NCBI RefSeq assembly: GCF_020181595.1
Contig: NZ_CP084028.1
Coordinates: forward strand, 3,611,601 to 3,675,600
Length of the DNA: 64,000 nt
Origin: [Mycobacterium] vasticus
GTDB taxonomy: Bacteria; Actinomycetota; Actinomycetes; Mycobacteriales; Mycobacteriaceae
Direction: 5' to 3'
Part shown: piece after piece, positions 8,169-16,756 of the stretch
Layout: every line of letters begins with the position of its first letter
Position numbering within the stretch: position 1 is the first letter of the stretch
Position numbers and translations under genes: made by a program
The notes under the pieces: model-generated
The model's input: only the letters and a program-made list of their open reading frames with translations
The model's database searches: none
What the model was told of the DNA's origin: nothing

Positions 8169-8924
8169 CTACACGATCGGTGCTGAGTCGACGGGCTCGC
8201 GAGCGCCGATCACCTGGAGGAAGACGATCAGCGCCCCCAGCCAGACGCAGAACACCACCACCGCGATGTAGAACGTGATGATCCCGTTCCAGGCGAACGC
8301 TCCGGAGTCGAACAGCCACATCTGGCTGGCGATCACCTCGGTGACGATCTGCCAGACGGTCACGTAGGCAAACCATTTCGGGAAGATGTTGTTCTTGTCG
8401 TAGAAGATCGCTATGGCCAGGCAGAAGTAGGCGGCGGTGAAACAGCCCAGTGAGCCGTTGTAGGACAACATCCCCAGGTCGTAGAAGAACCGCACCAGCT
8501 CCGGATCACGCTCGGGCCGGAACACCCCCAGCGAGTAGCACAGGATCACCATTTGGAAGCCGGGCACCGCGCCGACCGCCATCCCGCCGATATAGCCGTA
8601 GGCCAGAACCGAACCCGACGACATCCGCAGCATGTGATAGCCGACCAGGCCGTTGGAGATCGCCGCGCCGCCGGTGATGGCCAATAGCAACACGAACCCG
8701 ATGTGCATGCTCGTCGCGTGCTGGGCGAACCAGGCCTGCATCTGCTCCGGGCCGACGTCGGGCCGCGGCGGTGGCGTGATCCGGCCCAGCATGCACACCC
8801 CGAGGCCCATCAGCCCGTAGAACACCACGAAGATCCACCAGACCAGGCGCACATCGGGCTTGCCCGCATCGGGCGGGGCCTGCGGCTCGATATCGTTGCC
8901 GTAGAGCAGAGTGGCGACGTTCAC
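8169..8924 (-). CDS. Polytopic membrane protein, paralogue of its upstream neighbour
   Basis: A 251-residue integral membrane protein with about six hydrophobic segments, starting at a GTG (8924) that overlaps the stop of the upstream gene. I do not recognise a named family. It is clearly paralogous to the product of 8921-9664: shared features are FRP(E/D)R-P-E-V then L-ML-Y/F, NIFPKWFAYVTVW against DPVFPRWVAHLSVV, and GAFAWNGIITFYI against GPLAWDGLISFWV. Its place beside oxidase subunit III and IV-like genes suggests a membrane redox or oxidase-assembly role; this is inference only. Confidence 0.7.
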   Translation of the reverse strand: MNVATLLYGNDIEPQAPPDAGKPDVRLVWWIFVVFYGLMGLGVCMLGRITPPPRPDVGPEQMQAWFAQHATSMHIGFVLLLAITGGAAISNGLVGYHMLRMSSGSVLAYGYIGGMAVGAVPGFQMVILCYSLGVFRPERDPELVRFFYDLGMLSYNGSLGCFTAAYFCLAIAIFYDKNNIFPKWFAYVTVWQIVTEVIASQMWLFDSGAFAWNGIITFYIAVVVFCVWLGALIVFLQVIGAREPVDSAPIV

Positions 8925-9664
8925 CGCAGCACGCCCTCTGCCACGCCCTGCCGGTACAGCGCATCTCGCAGCGCGAAGAACATGGCGAACACGAACACCG
9001 CGAACGCGCCGTTGCGCACCCAGAAGGAGATGAGGCCGTCCCAGGCCAGCGGCCCGGTCTTGAACACGGTGGCCATAACCGAGGGCAGCATGGCCAGCGC
9101 GGTGACCACCGACAGGTGGGCCACCCAGCGCGGAAACACCGGATCGGGCCCGCGGTCGAAGTAGACGGCACATGCCAGCATGGCGAACTGCCCCACGATC
9201 ATGCCGACCGGTGCGATGAACGACATCCACGCCAGGTCGTTGAGCGCCTCGACGACCTCGGGGCTGCGGTCGGGGCGAAACGCCGCCACCCCGAAGAAGA
9301 TGTTGGACAGCGCGAAAAGCGTTGCGCCGCTGACTACCGCCGCCAGATATCCGTAGGCGAACACGTGGCTCTGAGTTGACATCCGTTTCATCTGGCCGAC
9401 GATCAGCACCAGGAACGGCACGATCATGATGCCGCACAGGTTGAATCCGACCATGCTGAGCCGGATCCAGGCTCGGTGCTGGTCGTAGAACTCGGCCACC
9501 TGCGCGGCCGTCATGGCTGGTGACATCGGTGGGAAGAACCCGGGAAACGCGACGAACAGGGCGAGCAGCACCGCGCCGACCGCCGGCCCGGACCACAGCA
9601 ACACCAACTGGGCGCGAAACGCCGCGGCCCGCGGGGTCTCCTCCACCTCGGCGAGCAATTGCAT
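8921..9664 (-). CDS. Polytopic membrane protein, first gene of the oxidase-like operon
   Basis: A 247-residue membrane protein with about six helices, paralogous to the next gene. ATG 9664 is preferred to a GTG at 9694 because GAAGGG lies about 8 nt upstream of it. It heads a minus-strand operon of four overlapping genes that continues with its paralogue and the oxidase subunit III and IV-like genes. Two TAGCC/GGCTA palindromes at 9701-9737 cover its promoter and match the operator beside the TetR gene at 21457-22035. The pair may form a heterodimer. No haem- or copper-binding pattern is obvious, and the function is unknown. Confidence 0.7.
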   Translation of the reverse strand: MQLLAEVEETPRAAAFRAQLVLLWSGPAVGAVLLALFVAFPGFFPPMSPAMTAAQVAEFYDQHRAWIRLSMVGFNLCGIMIVPFLVLIVGQMKRMSTQSHVFAYGYLAAVVSGATLFALSNIFFGVAAFRPDRSPEVVEALNDLAWMSFIAPVGMIVGQFAMLACAVYFDRGPDPVFPRWVAHLSVVTALAMLPSVMATVFKTGPLAWDGLISFWVRNGAFAVFVFAMFFALRDALYRQGVAEGVLR

Positions 9665-9700
9665 TGCACTGTCCCTTCTCTCGGCCTCGGCCACCGCCGC

Positions 9701-9737
9701 TAGCCGATCGGCTACTCGAAAATAGCCGACCGGCTAT
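9701..9737. promoter_or_regulatory. Tandem TetR-type operators (TAGCC...GGCTA)
   Basis: Two palindromes, TAGCCGATCGGCTA at 9701-9714 and ATAGCCGACCGGCTAT at 9722-9737, have centres 22 bp apart (two helical turns). They lie just upstream of the oxidase-like operon start at 9664. Their half sites match the operator at 22043-22062 beside the TetR gene 12 kb away, so that TetR is the likely binder and the pair would allow cooperative repression. Confidence 0.65.
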
Positions 9738-9829
9738 CCGGCGGTCAACTAGTGGATTCGCAAACTCCGGGTCATATGACGGTGCGCCGCCCTGCGGCCT
9801 AGACGAGATGCCACAGACCCTTGCTTCGA

Positions 9830-10315
9830 TCAGGAAGCGTTGTTGGGAGTGCGCAGCGGATTGGGGACCGGCGAATGCGGGACGCCGCTCAACTTACGGA
9901 GGGTCGAGATGCAGTCATGGAGTTCCTCGAGGGCCACACCCGCCACCCTGGCACGGAAGAATTCCTGCAACTGCCGCAAGGACTTTCGTTGGACGTCAGC
10001 ACCTCGCGGCGTCACTACGATTCGGGTGACCCGCCGGTCGGTCGTCGATGGTGTCCGCCGCAGCAGATCCGCGGCGATGAGCTTGTCGATGTCCGAGGTG
10101 ATCGTACTGGGCAAGACGTTGAGGTATTCGTGCAACAGCCCGGGCCGATCGAGCCCGGCATGGACCAGAAAGATGATGCCCAGAGCGCGTTCGGATATCG
10201 CGTACTCCTCCGCCACGGGCGTCGTAAGGCTTGAGAGCAGACGTTGGACGTCCATCACGGCGCCGAGAAAATCGACGATGTCGGCGTCGTCGGCAGCTCC
10301 AATGGTGTCGGCCAC
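9830..10315 (-). CDS. MarR family transcriptional regulator
   Basis: A MarR-type regulator of about 161 residues. It has a helical dimerisation region and a winged helix with recognition helix LPSTITSDIDKLIAADLLRR. The wing is TDRRVTRIVVTPRG, a classical MarR D-R-R motif. GTG 10315 is taken as the start; a TTG at 10363 would add 16 residues and neither has a clear ribosome site. It is divergent from an AveC-like membrane protein gene. An ATTCAG-N3-CTGAAT palindrome at 10367-10381 lies in the gap, and a matching one lies in front of the GMC oxidoreductase/mce divergon (13302-13318). It probably controls the mce locus. Confidence 0.85.
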   Translation of the reverse strand: MADTIGAADDADIVDFLGAVMDVQRLLSSLTTPVAEEYAISERALGIIFLVHAGLDRPGLLHEYLNVLPSTITSDIDKLIAADLLRRTPSTTDRRVTRIVVTPRGADVQRKSLRQLQEFFRARVAGVALEELHDCISTLRKLSGVPHSPVPNPLRTPNNAS

Positions 10316-10366
10316 GACGGCAAACGATACCCGACCTCGGCATCCACCAGCGGCTCCAGACAAATG

Positions 10367-10381
10367 ATTCAGTATCTGAAT
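10367..10381. promoter_or_regulatory. MarR-type operator ATTCAG-N3-CTGAAT
   Basis: A perfect 6+3+6 inverted repeat in the marR / AveC-like intergenic region. It sits just before a plus-strand TACTGT -10 box (10389-10394), so a bound repressor would block that promoter. The same core TTCAG-N3-CTGAA recurs at 13302-13318. Confidence 0.6.
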
Positions 10382-10457
10382 TAAATGCGCTACTGTGCCC
10401 GGAGGCGAGATTCGCCGAACGCGCCATCAAAGGTCGCGGTGCACAGCACGGAGTGCC

Positions 10458-11588
10458 ATGAAGCCATCCATTCGTGTCGACCGACCCACAGACGTCAATC
10501 CCCGGGTGCGCCCACGTGCCACGGCGCCCTGGAAGGCCATCGGTTGTTGGGCCATCGTCGCCACGCTGGCGGTGGCCGTACTGGTGACCGCGGAAAAACA
10601 CGGGCCCGCATCGCCCGAGAACGCGAATCCAGACGGATTGGGCAAGCCTCCTCCGGTGCTGCCGCTCCTCTACCCCTTTGACTGGGTCTTTTGGGGCCAG
10701 ATCATCGGCGCACTGCTTGCCGCGGGCATCGTAGCCGCATCGGTTCGAGCATGGAGGCGGCGTCCTGGCCATCCGGTCGTGCTTATGGCCCTTGCCTCCA
10801 GCACTCTGCTGTGGTGGGACCCGATCAACAACTGGGCGATCGGGCTGGTCTACAACCCGGATCTTTGGCACTTCCCCCGAAATTGGCCATGGTTCAACAT
10901 CTCTCCAGTAATCGAGCCGATTACCTCGTTCGTCTACGCACCCTACGTCCTGGCTCCCTACTTCGTCGCCATGCCGCTCGTACGAGCGATCCAACGACGC
11001 AGTGATCCGGAGGCCTTCGCCTGGCGCCACCCGCTCATCTCAATAGCTTTGTTGACGTTCGTTATCGGCGCCATCTGGGATGCTGCTCAAGAGATTCTGC
11101 TGACGCGCGCGCAGTTCCTCATCTACAGCCATGTCATCGAATTCGGCTCCATCGATGTCGGCAAGATCAGTCAGTTCCCGCTGTTGATGGCGAGCGTACT
11201 CATCACGGTGATCATGATCCCGGCCTCGGTTCTGCTCTATCGCGACGACAGAGGAAAGTCTCAGGCGGAGAAGCTCTCCGAACGGTTGCCCCTTCATTCT
11301 CGTCGACCGAACTTGGCTACCTTTCTGGTGATGGCGCTCATCCTGAACATCTCGATGATCACCTTCAGCTCAGCGTTCTGGCTGGCGCGAACAACCGGCG
11401 CGGCGACTTCCGTGGCTTGCCCATGGCCGTACCCACAGGCGAAAACCTGGGATCCGCGTGGCTACTATCAATCCCAGGGCGCCCCAGGACCATTCACCGC
11501 CGGTGAGGCCAGTTCGTGGCAGATTGGGCAGCCCGATGGCCGGCCCACACACATCGCCGTGGAGTCCGATCGCTGTAACCCGGAGTAA
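10458..11588 (+). CDS. AveC-like (spirocyclase-family) membrane protein
   Basis: A 376-residue polytopic membrane protein that I assign to the spirocyclase AveC-like family found in actinobacteria. It has an N-terminal helix (AIGCWAIVATLAVAVLVTA), a LLWWDPINNWAIGLVYNP segment, several long helices and a soluble C-terminal tail. ATG 10458 is chosen because GGAG lies at 10450-10453; the longer frame from 10395 begins inside the promoter region. In Streptomyces AveC acts in avermectin spiroketal formation. The role of mycobacterial homologues is not established. It is under a MarR-type operator and forms a unit with the GMC oxidoreductase and mce genes. Confidence 0.65.
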   Translation: MKPSIRVDRPTDVNPRVRPRATAPWKAIGCWAIVATLAVAVLVTAEKHGPASPENANPDGLGKPPPVLPLLYPFDWVFWGQIIGALLAAGIVAASVRAWRRRPGHPVVLMALASSTLLWWDPINNWAIGLVYNPDLWHFPRNWPWFNISPVIEPITSFVYAPYVLAPYFVAMPLVRAIQRRSDPEAFAWRHPLISIALLTFVIGAIWDAAQEILLTRAQFLIYSHVIEFGSIDVGKISQFPLLMASVLITVIMIPASVLLYRDDRGKSQAEKLSERLPLHSRRPNLATFLVMALILNISMITFSSAFWLARTTGAATSVACPWPYPQAKTWDPRGYYQSQGAPGPFTAGEASSWQIGQPDGRPTHIAVESDRCNPE

Positions 11589-11629
11589 CACTCGGCACGG
11601 ACGTTGCCGCGGTCCGCGCCGTTGGAGGA

Positions 11630-13273
11630 TCATCCGTCGATGATGAGTTCGGCGGCCCGCTCTCCGATCATCATCGACGCCGCATTTGTATTGCCACCGA
11701 CGATGCTTGGCATGATCGACGCATCGGCGACCCGAAGTCCCTCCACGCCGCGGACCCGAAGCGAAGGATCCACGACAGAACGGGCGTCGGTTCCCATCCG
11801 GCACGTCCCAACCGGGTGGTACACGCCCGAAGCATTTCGACGGACGAACTCCGCGAGGTCGGCACCGTGCTGATCAGACCCCGGCAGTACCTCGCGGCCG
11901 ACCTGTCGGGCGATCGCCTTGTGCGCCAACGTCTCCCTGACAAGCTCCATTCCGGCCACCAGGGTCGCTCGATCCTGCGATTCGGCCAGATAGTTGGGAT
12001 CGATCAGGGGAGCCGTGAACGGATCGGTCGAGGCCAAACGCACGGTGCCTCGGCTCTCGGGATAGATCAACGTGGGCATGAGCGTCAACGACAGGGATGA
12101 ATCTGCCGGCAGGTGCAGGCCCGGCCGATCCTGATTCTCGGGATAGCCCATCGGAAGGATGAACATCTGCAGGTCCGGAACCTCGGCGCCGGTTCGCACT
12201 CCGCTGTCCACGAAGGCCACGGCCTCGAACAAGGTGTGCGCCAAATACGTCGAACGCGGACGAAGGCATTCACGTACCGCGAACCTTGCGAAACTCAGCG
12301 GTGAGGCACTGCGCCCGCCGACTGCGTGGTAGGACATCGGCACAAAGAGGTGATCATGCAGGTTGTCGCCAACCGGTACGTCGGCGATCACTTTGATCCC
12401 ATGGTCACGCAGGTGGGCCGCTGGGCCGATGCCCGAGAGCATCAGTAGTCGCGGCGAACCGAGCGACCCCGCACTGATGATCACCTCGCGGCTTGCGCGC
12501 ACAGGAGCAAGGAAGCGTCGGTTGCGGCCCGCCACCAACTCCACACCCCGAGCCCGGCCGCCCTCAATCAACACCCGGGTCGCGGTGGCGCCGGTGACAA
12601 CCCGCAGATTCGTCGGCGCGTCCCATAGGTATCCACGATCAGTACCCACTCTTCGGCCGGCACAGGCGCTCTGCTGGATCGGCGACACCCCCGACTGCTG
12701 CGTACCGTTGTAGTCGTCATTGATGCCAACCCCCGCGGTCTCTGCCAGTGCGGCCATGTAGCTCTGGGTGATATTCGCCAGGCCCGTGGCCCGCTCCACG
12801 GCAATCGGACCATCTCCGCCGCGCAGCTCGCTGGGTCCGTCCTCGAAATGCTCCAATCGGCGGAAAGACGGCAGTACGTCGGCGAAACCCCATCCGTTCG
12901 CACCATCGGCCGCCCAGTCGTCGTAGTTCCGCCGATTTCCGCGAACAAAGGCCATGCCGTTGATCACGCTGCCACCGCCGAGTGTCCGTCCGTGAGACTG
13001 AGGAAGCTTGCGGCCCTTCATATGTTGCTGCGGAACGGTATAGGCCGGCCAGGTGACCAGTCGCTGCAGAGGCGTGACTGCATGGATGGCGCCACACATG
13101 CCGGGCACCGTGACCAGCGGGCCGCGCCGCTGGCGCCCTGACTCGATCAAGGTGACCGTGGCGCCGGTGTCGGCCAGCCGCCGGGCCACGATCGCCCCAG
13201 CGCTGCCCGAACCTACGACAACGTAGTCCGAGGACTCCCCCGCAGCGTCCCCAGACGTCCGTGTTGGCTTCAT
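11630..13273 (-). CDS. GMC family FAD-dependent oxidoreductase
   Basis: A 547-residue glucose-methanol-choline oxidoreductase. The N-terminal FAD dinucleotide motif is VVVGSGSAGAIVARRLADTG with LIESG. GMC signature 1 lies in LPQSHGRTLGGGSVINGMAF, signature 2 in ISAGSLGSPRLLMLSGIG, and the C-terminal catalytic His in SGVYHPVGTCRMG. ATG 13273 is preferred because GGAGGG lies 5 nt upstream. It would oxidise an alcohol (choline- or sterol-like) to an aldehyde or ketone. It is divergent from the mce operon across a palindrome that matches the marR operator. Co-regulation with mce-encoded import suggests its substrate is the imported lipid or alcohol; this is inference. Confidence 0.92.
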   Translation of the reverse strand: MKPTRTSGDAAGESSDYVVVGSGSAGAIVARRLADTGATVTLIESGRQRRGPLVTVPGMCGAIHAVTPLQRLVTWPAYTVPQQHMKGRKLPQSHGRTLGGGSVINGMAFVRGNRRNYDDWAADGANGWGFADVLPSFRRLEHFEDGPSELRGGDGPIAVERATGLANITQSYMAALAETAGVGINDDYNGTQQSGVSPIQQSACAGRRVGTDRGYLWDAPTNLRVVTGATATRVLIEGGRARGVELVAGRNRRFLAPVRASREVIISAGSLGSPRLLMLSGIGPAAHLRDHGIKVIADVPVGDNLHDHLFVPMSYHAVGGRSASPLSFARFAVRECLRPRSTYLAHTLFEAVAFVDSGVRTGAEVPDLQMFILPMGYPENQDRPGLHLPADSSLSLTLMPTLIYPESRGTVRLASTDPFTAPLIDPNYLAESQDRATLVAGMELVRETLAHKAIARQVGREVLPGSDQHGADLAEFVRRNASGVYHPVGTCRMGTDARSVVDPSLRVRGVEGLRVADASIMPSIVGGNTNAASMMIGERAAELIIDG

Positions 13274-13301
13274 CGTCGCCCTCCACCGTCGCACCAATTT
13301 A

Positions 13302-13318
13302 ATTTCAGTTTCTGAAAT
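13302..13318. promoter_or_regulatory. MarR-type operator ATTTCAG-N3-CTGAAAT
   Basis: A perfect 7+3+7 inverted repeat between the divergent GMC oxidoreductase and mce operon. It shares the TTCAG-N3-CTGAA core with the site at 10367-10381. A TACTGTA sequence at 13329-13335 gives a -10-like box on both strands (TACTGT rightward, TACAGT leftward). A protein bound here could therefore control both directions. Confidence 0.6.
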
Positions 13319-13328
13319 ACTTCTGCCA

Positions 13329-13335
13329 TACTGTA
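13329..13335. promoter_or_regulatory. Overlapping divergent -10 boxes
   Basis: TACTGTA is read as TACTGT on plus and TACAGT on minus, both TANNNT. The leftward start would fall inside the operator at 13302-13318; the rightward start would precede the mce leader ORF at 13358. Shared divergent -10 elements imply that only one direction can initiate at a time. Confidence 0.35.
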
Positions 13336-13357
13336 GCGGGTCGACGGCGAGGGGAGA

Positions 13358-13459
13358 ATGCATGGGCAGTCACGAACGACGGTTCTTCCGGGGTTGCGAG
13401 TGCCAGCCAGCGGACAACCTCACCTGGTGAACGGGCCGAGAACATGGGCGGCGTCATGA
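13358..13459 (+). CDS. Possible 33-residue leader ORF coupled to mceA
   Basis: ATG 13358 follows GAGGGGAGA and opens a 33-codon frame whose TGA at 13457-13459 overlaps an ATG at 13456, in frame with mceA (ATGA). mceA itself has no convincing Shine-Dalgarno sequence, so coupling from this frame would supply ribosomes. The peptide (starting MHGQSRTTVLPG) has no recognised features. It could be fortuitous; only the overlap geometry and ribosome site support it. Confidence 0.3.
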   Translation: MHGQSRTTVLPGLRVPASGQPHLVNGPRTWAAS

Positions 13460-14652
13460 GCCGACTCTGCACGCTGCAATACACACGGACGCTGGTCGGT
13501 GCGGCTACGGCTGGCATGTTGGTCGGAGTCGTAGTGCTAGCGGCCAGCCTGTTCCGTGGCGACTTCAGTCGCGGACTGTCCGTGACCGTGTTGTCTCCGC
13601 GAGCCGGGCTCGTTCTCAACACCGGCGCGAAGGTCAAACTGCACGGTGTCCAGATCGGCCGCGTCACCGCTATCAACACTCACCCCGATGGACAAGCCAC
13701 CATCGAGCTTTCCCTCGACCAATCGCATGTTCACCTGGTACCGACCAACGTGCTCGTCGAGATCGCATCACCTACTGCGTTCGGGGCGAAATCAATCGAT
13801 CTTGTCGATCCCGAACATCCTTCACCGCAACGTATCTCGCCTGGACAGGTTATCGAAGCCCGTCATGTGATGGTCGAGATCAATACGCTGTTTCAACAAA
13901 TTGCCACCGTTCTGGATCACATCGCACCCGACAAACTCAACGAAACGCTGTCATCTATGGGATCAGCACTGAGCGGTCGTGGACACCAACTCGGTACGAC
14001 GATCGATGAATTCGACGAACTCCTTGCAGCCATCGAGCCAGCACTGCCGGCCCTGGAGCGCGACTTAGCCGCCGCCCCTACCGTATTCAACACATATGCC
14101 GATGCGGCTCCCGACCTCATCGCCACCATCGACAACGCAAGCCGGCTCAGCCAGTCCATCCAGGAAGAGCAGCACAACCTCGACACGATTCTGCTCAGCG
14201 CCATTGGCCTAGCCCAGACCGCCACGCCGGTGCTAAACGAGAACCGGCAGCCGCTGGCCGACGTGTTGCATCTGCTCGTCCCTACCAGTGACCTGACCAA
14301 CGAATACAACGCCGCGCTGAACTGCCAGATCACCGCGATGGCATACATATCGAAGTGGCCGCCATTGCGCATCCCCAGTGCTGAGGTACTCGCCGGCCTC
14401 ACCGCCGGTCAAGAACGCTACCGCTACCCGGGCGACCTGCCCAAAGCTGCGGCCAAAGGCGGGCCGCACTGCGAAGACCTGCCGCTACCGTTCCTGGGGC
14501 GGCCCCGCTGGGTGGTCGCCGACACCGGCAGCAACCCGTGGAAATACGGGAACCAGAACATCGTTCCCAACTATGACGGCCTCAAACAAGCGTTGTTCGG
14601 ACCGATCGATGGGCCGCCGCGTAACACCGCTCAGATCGGACAGCCCGGATGA
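13456..14652 (+). CDS. mceA: MCE family protein, MceA-type, first gene of an mce operon
   Basis: A protein of about 398 residues with an N-terminal membrane anchor (LVGAATAGMLVGVVVLAAS) and the MlaD/MCE domain (GLSVTVLSPRAGLVLNTGAKVKLHGVQIGRV). A long helical region and a C-terminal MceA-type domain follow. MCE proteins form the periplasmic tunnel that moves lipids or sterols from the outer envelope to an inner-membrane permease. The start is ambiguous: ATG 13456 overlaps the leader ORF stop, and ATG 13444 adds four residues. Six mce genes follow one another with 4-nt or shorter overlaps, but no yrbEA/yrbEB permease genes precede them. Base composition is lower in GC than the flanks. Confidence 0.9.
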   Translation: MSRLCTLQYTRTLVGAATAGMLVGVVVLAASLFRGDFSRGLSVTVLSPRAGLVLNTGAKVKLHGVQIGRVTAINTHPDGQATIELSLDQSHVHLVPTNVLVEIASPTAFGAKSIDLVDPEHPSPQRISPGQVIEARHVMVEINTLFQQIATVLDHIAPDKLNETLSSMGSALSGRGHQLGTTIDEFDELLAAIEPALPALERDLAAAPTVFNTYADAAPDLIATIDNASRLSQSIQEEQHNLDTILLSAIGLAQTATPVLNENRQPLADVLHLLVPTSDLTNEYNAALNCQITAMAYISKWPPLRIPSAEVLAGLTAGQERYRYPGDLPKAAAKGGPHCEDLPLPFLGRPRWVVADTGSNPWKYGNQNIVPNYDGLKQALFGPIDGPPRNTAQIGQPG

Positions 14653-15674
14653 GGCGCCTGGGACTGACCCCCATCAAATTCGGCGTGTTTGTCATCGTCA
14701 TGGCCCTGCTGACCGGCGGCCTGTTCCTAATCTTCGGACAGTACCGAACCGGAGCTCAAACCACCTATTCCGCAATCTTCGCCGACGCATCGAGCCTGCA
14801 CAAAGGCGCCTCGGTGAGGATGGCCGGCATCCGAATCGGTACGGTCAAAAGCGTCTCGCTGCGCAAGGACAAGACGGTTGAGGTCGTATTCGACGCCGAT
14901 CACGACATCGTCCTGACCCAGGGATCACGAGCCGCGGTGCGTTACCTCAACCTAGTCGGCGACCGTTACCTCGAGCTCATCGACAGCCCCGGATCCACCG
15001 GTGTGCTCGCACCCCGCTCACAGATCCCCCAGGAACGCACCGCCGGCGCGCTCGATCTCGACCTGCTGCTCGGTGGTCTCAAACCCGTCATCCAAGGACT
15101 CAACCCCAATGACGTCAACGCGCTGACCTCCTCGCTGATCGCGGTCTTCCAAGACCAAGGCGTCACCTTGGACTCACTGCTGTCCAAGACCGCGTCATTC
15201 ACCAACACCCTGGCCGACAACAGTGCGGTCGTACAGTCCGTCATCGACAACCTGAAGACCACACTGGAAACAGTGTCCAAGGACAGCGACCAATTCTCCG
15301 GCGCCATCGACCGCCTGCAACGGCTCGTCGACCACCTCCACACAGACCGCGATCCGATCGGTGCTGCCATCGAGTCCCTCAACTCGGGCACCGCATCGTT
15401 GGCAGACCTACTGACCCAGGCTCGGCCCCCGTTGTCAGGCACTGTCGATCAACTCAACCGGCTGGCGCCGCTGCTCGACCAAGACAAAGACCGACTCGAG
15501 ACCGCATTCCGAATGGCACCGGAGAACTACAAGAAACTCATTCGCACAGGGGCTTACGGCAGCTTCGTGAACTACTACCTGTGCGGCGTGGCCTTCCGAG
15601 TCAGTGACCTACAAGGCCGCACCGCGGTGTTTCCCATGTTCAAGCAAGAAGTCGGAAGATGCGGGGAACCGTGA
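14649..15674 (+). CDS. mceB: MCE family protein, MceB-type
   Basis: A 341-residue MCE protein. An N-terminal signal anchor (TPIKFGVFVIVMALLTGGLFLIF) is followed by the MCE domain (YSAIFADASSLHKGASVRMAGIRIGTV with later VGDRYLELI), then coiled, helix-rich sequence that would form the needle stalk. It ends in the conserved VNYYLCGVAFRVSDL found in MceB proteins. Its ATG overlaps the mceA stop (ATGA). It is a component of the hexameric lipid-transport assembly encoded by this operon. Confidence 0.92.
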   Translation: MRRLGLTPIKFGVFVIVMALLTGGLFLIFGQYRTGAQTTYSAIFADASSLHKGASVRMAGIRIGTVKSVSLRKDKTVEVVFDADHDIVLTQGSRAAVRYLNLVGDRYLELIDSPGSTGVLAPRSQIPQERTAGALDLDLLLGGLKPVIQGLNPNDVNALTSSLIAVFQDQGVTLDSLLSKTASFTNTLADNSAVVQSVIDNLKTTLETVSKDSDQFSGAIDRLQRLVDHLHTDRDPIGAAIESLNSGTASLADLLTQARPPLSGTVDQLNRLAPLLDQDKDRLETAFRMAPENYKKLIRTGAYGSFVNYYLCGVAFRVSDLQGRTAVFPMFKQEVGRCGEP

Positions 15675-16756
15675 TGCTGAAATACTCCGGCCCACAGCTC
15701 ATCCGCTCCGGTTTCATCGGCCTAGTCCTCGTGATCCTAGTCATCGCCGTCGGTCTGCAACCCGAGCGGCTGTGGTCACTGGCAACGCAGATCACCTACC
15801 GGGCCCTTTTCAGTGAAGCCGGTGGCCTCACCACCGAAAGCAAGGTGAAACTCTCGGGCGTCGACATCGGGACAGTCACCGACGTGTCCCTGCGGGGACT
15901 GCAGCCGTTGGTCACCTTCTCCGTCAACGCAACAGTCGAATTGGCAGCCGAGACTACGGCGCACATCCGCACCGGCAGTCTCCTGGGTGAGCGAGTGCTG
16001 GTGCTCGAGTCGGCTGGTAACGGAACCTTGCGCCCCCTCGATGTCATCCCGGAATCGCGGACATCGTCTCCGTATTCGCTGACCGATGCTGTCGGCGATC
16101 TGACGCGCAACACCGCGGCCACCGACACCGCCGAACTGAACCGGTCTCTGGACACATTAACGGCCACTATCAATCAGATAGCTCCCCAGTTAGGCCCCAC
16201 TTTCGATGGTCTCACCCGCCTATCCAAGTCGCTCAACAATCGTAATCAGGCTTTAGGGCAGCTACTTTCGTCGACTTCGGACATCACCGGGATACTTTCC
16301 GGGCGCAGTGATCAACTCCACCAGTTGATCCTCAACTCCAACGACCTCGTCGACGTATTGGTAAGCCGCCGGCAAGCCATCATCGAGATACTCGCCAACA
16401 CATCTGCGGTATCCCAACAACTCGCGGCCCTGATTCACGACAATGAACAGAAGCTGGCCCCCACCCTGGACAGGCTCAACGCCGTTACCGCGATGCTGGA
16501 GCGCAGCCGCGACAACATCGCCAAGATGTTGCCTTCACTGGCCAAGTTCCAGATCACTCTTGGCGAAACCGTGGCCAACGGGTTCTACTACAACGCCTAC
16601 GTCCCCGACCTACTGCCCGGAAACATCCTGCAACCATTCCTCGACTATGCCTTCGGCTTCCGGCGTGGGACCAACTCCGGCCAGCCACCCGACAACGCGG
16701 GGCCGAGAGCTGAATTCCCAATCCCTCGCAACGGTATTCCGGAGGCTCCCCGATGA
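15674..16756 (+). CDS. mceC: MCE family protein, MceC-type
   Basis: A 360-residue MCE protein with an N-terminal hydrophobic anchor (LIRSGFIGLVLVILVIAVGL), the MCE domain (ALFSEAGGLTTESKVKLSGVDIGTV) and a long helical segment. The C-terminal region around GNILQPFLDYAFGFRRG is typical of MceC. ATG 15674 is used because it overlaps the mceB stop (TGATG) and has GGGGA upstream; an ATG at 15659 would add five residues. It acts with the other five products in the envelope transport complex. Confidence 0.9.
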   Translation: MLKYSGPQLIRSGFIGLVLVILVIAVGLQPERLWSLATQITYRALFSEAGGLTTESKVKLSGVDIGTVTDVSLRGLQPLVTFSVNATVELAAETTAHIRTGSLLGERVLVLESAGNGTLRPLDVIPESRTSSPYSLTDAVGDLTRNTAATDTAELNRSLDTLTATINQIAPQLGPTFDGLTRLSKSLNNRNQALGQLLSSTSDITGILSGRSDQLHQLILNSNDLVDVLVSRRQAIIEILANTSAVSQQLAALIHDNEQKLAPTLDRLNAVTAMLERSRDNIAKMLPSLAKFQITLGETVANGFYYNAYVPDLLPGNILQPFLDYAFGFRRGTNSGQPPDNAGPRAEFPIPRNGIPEAPR

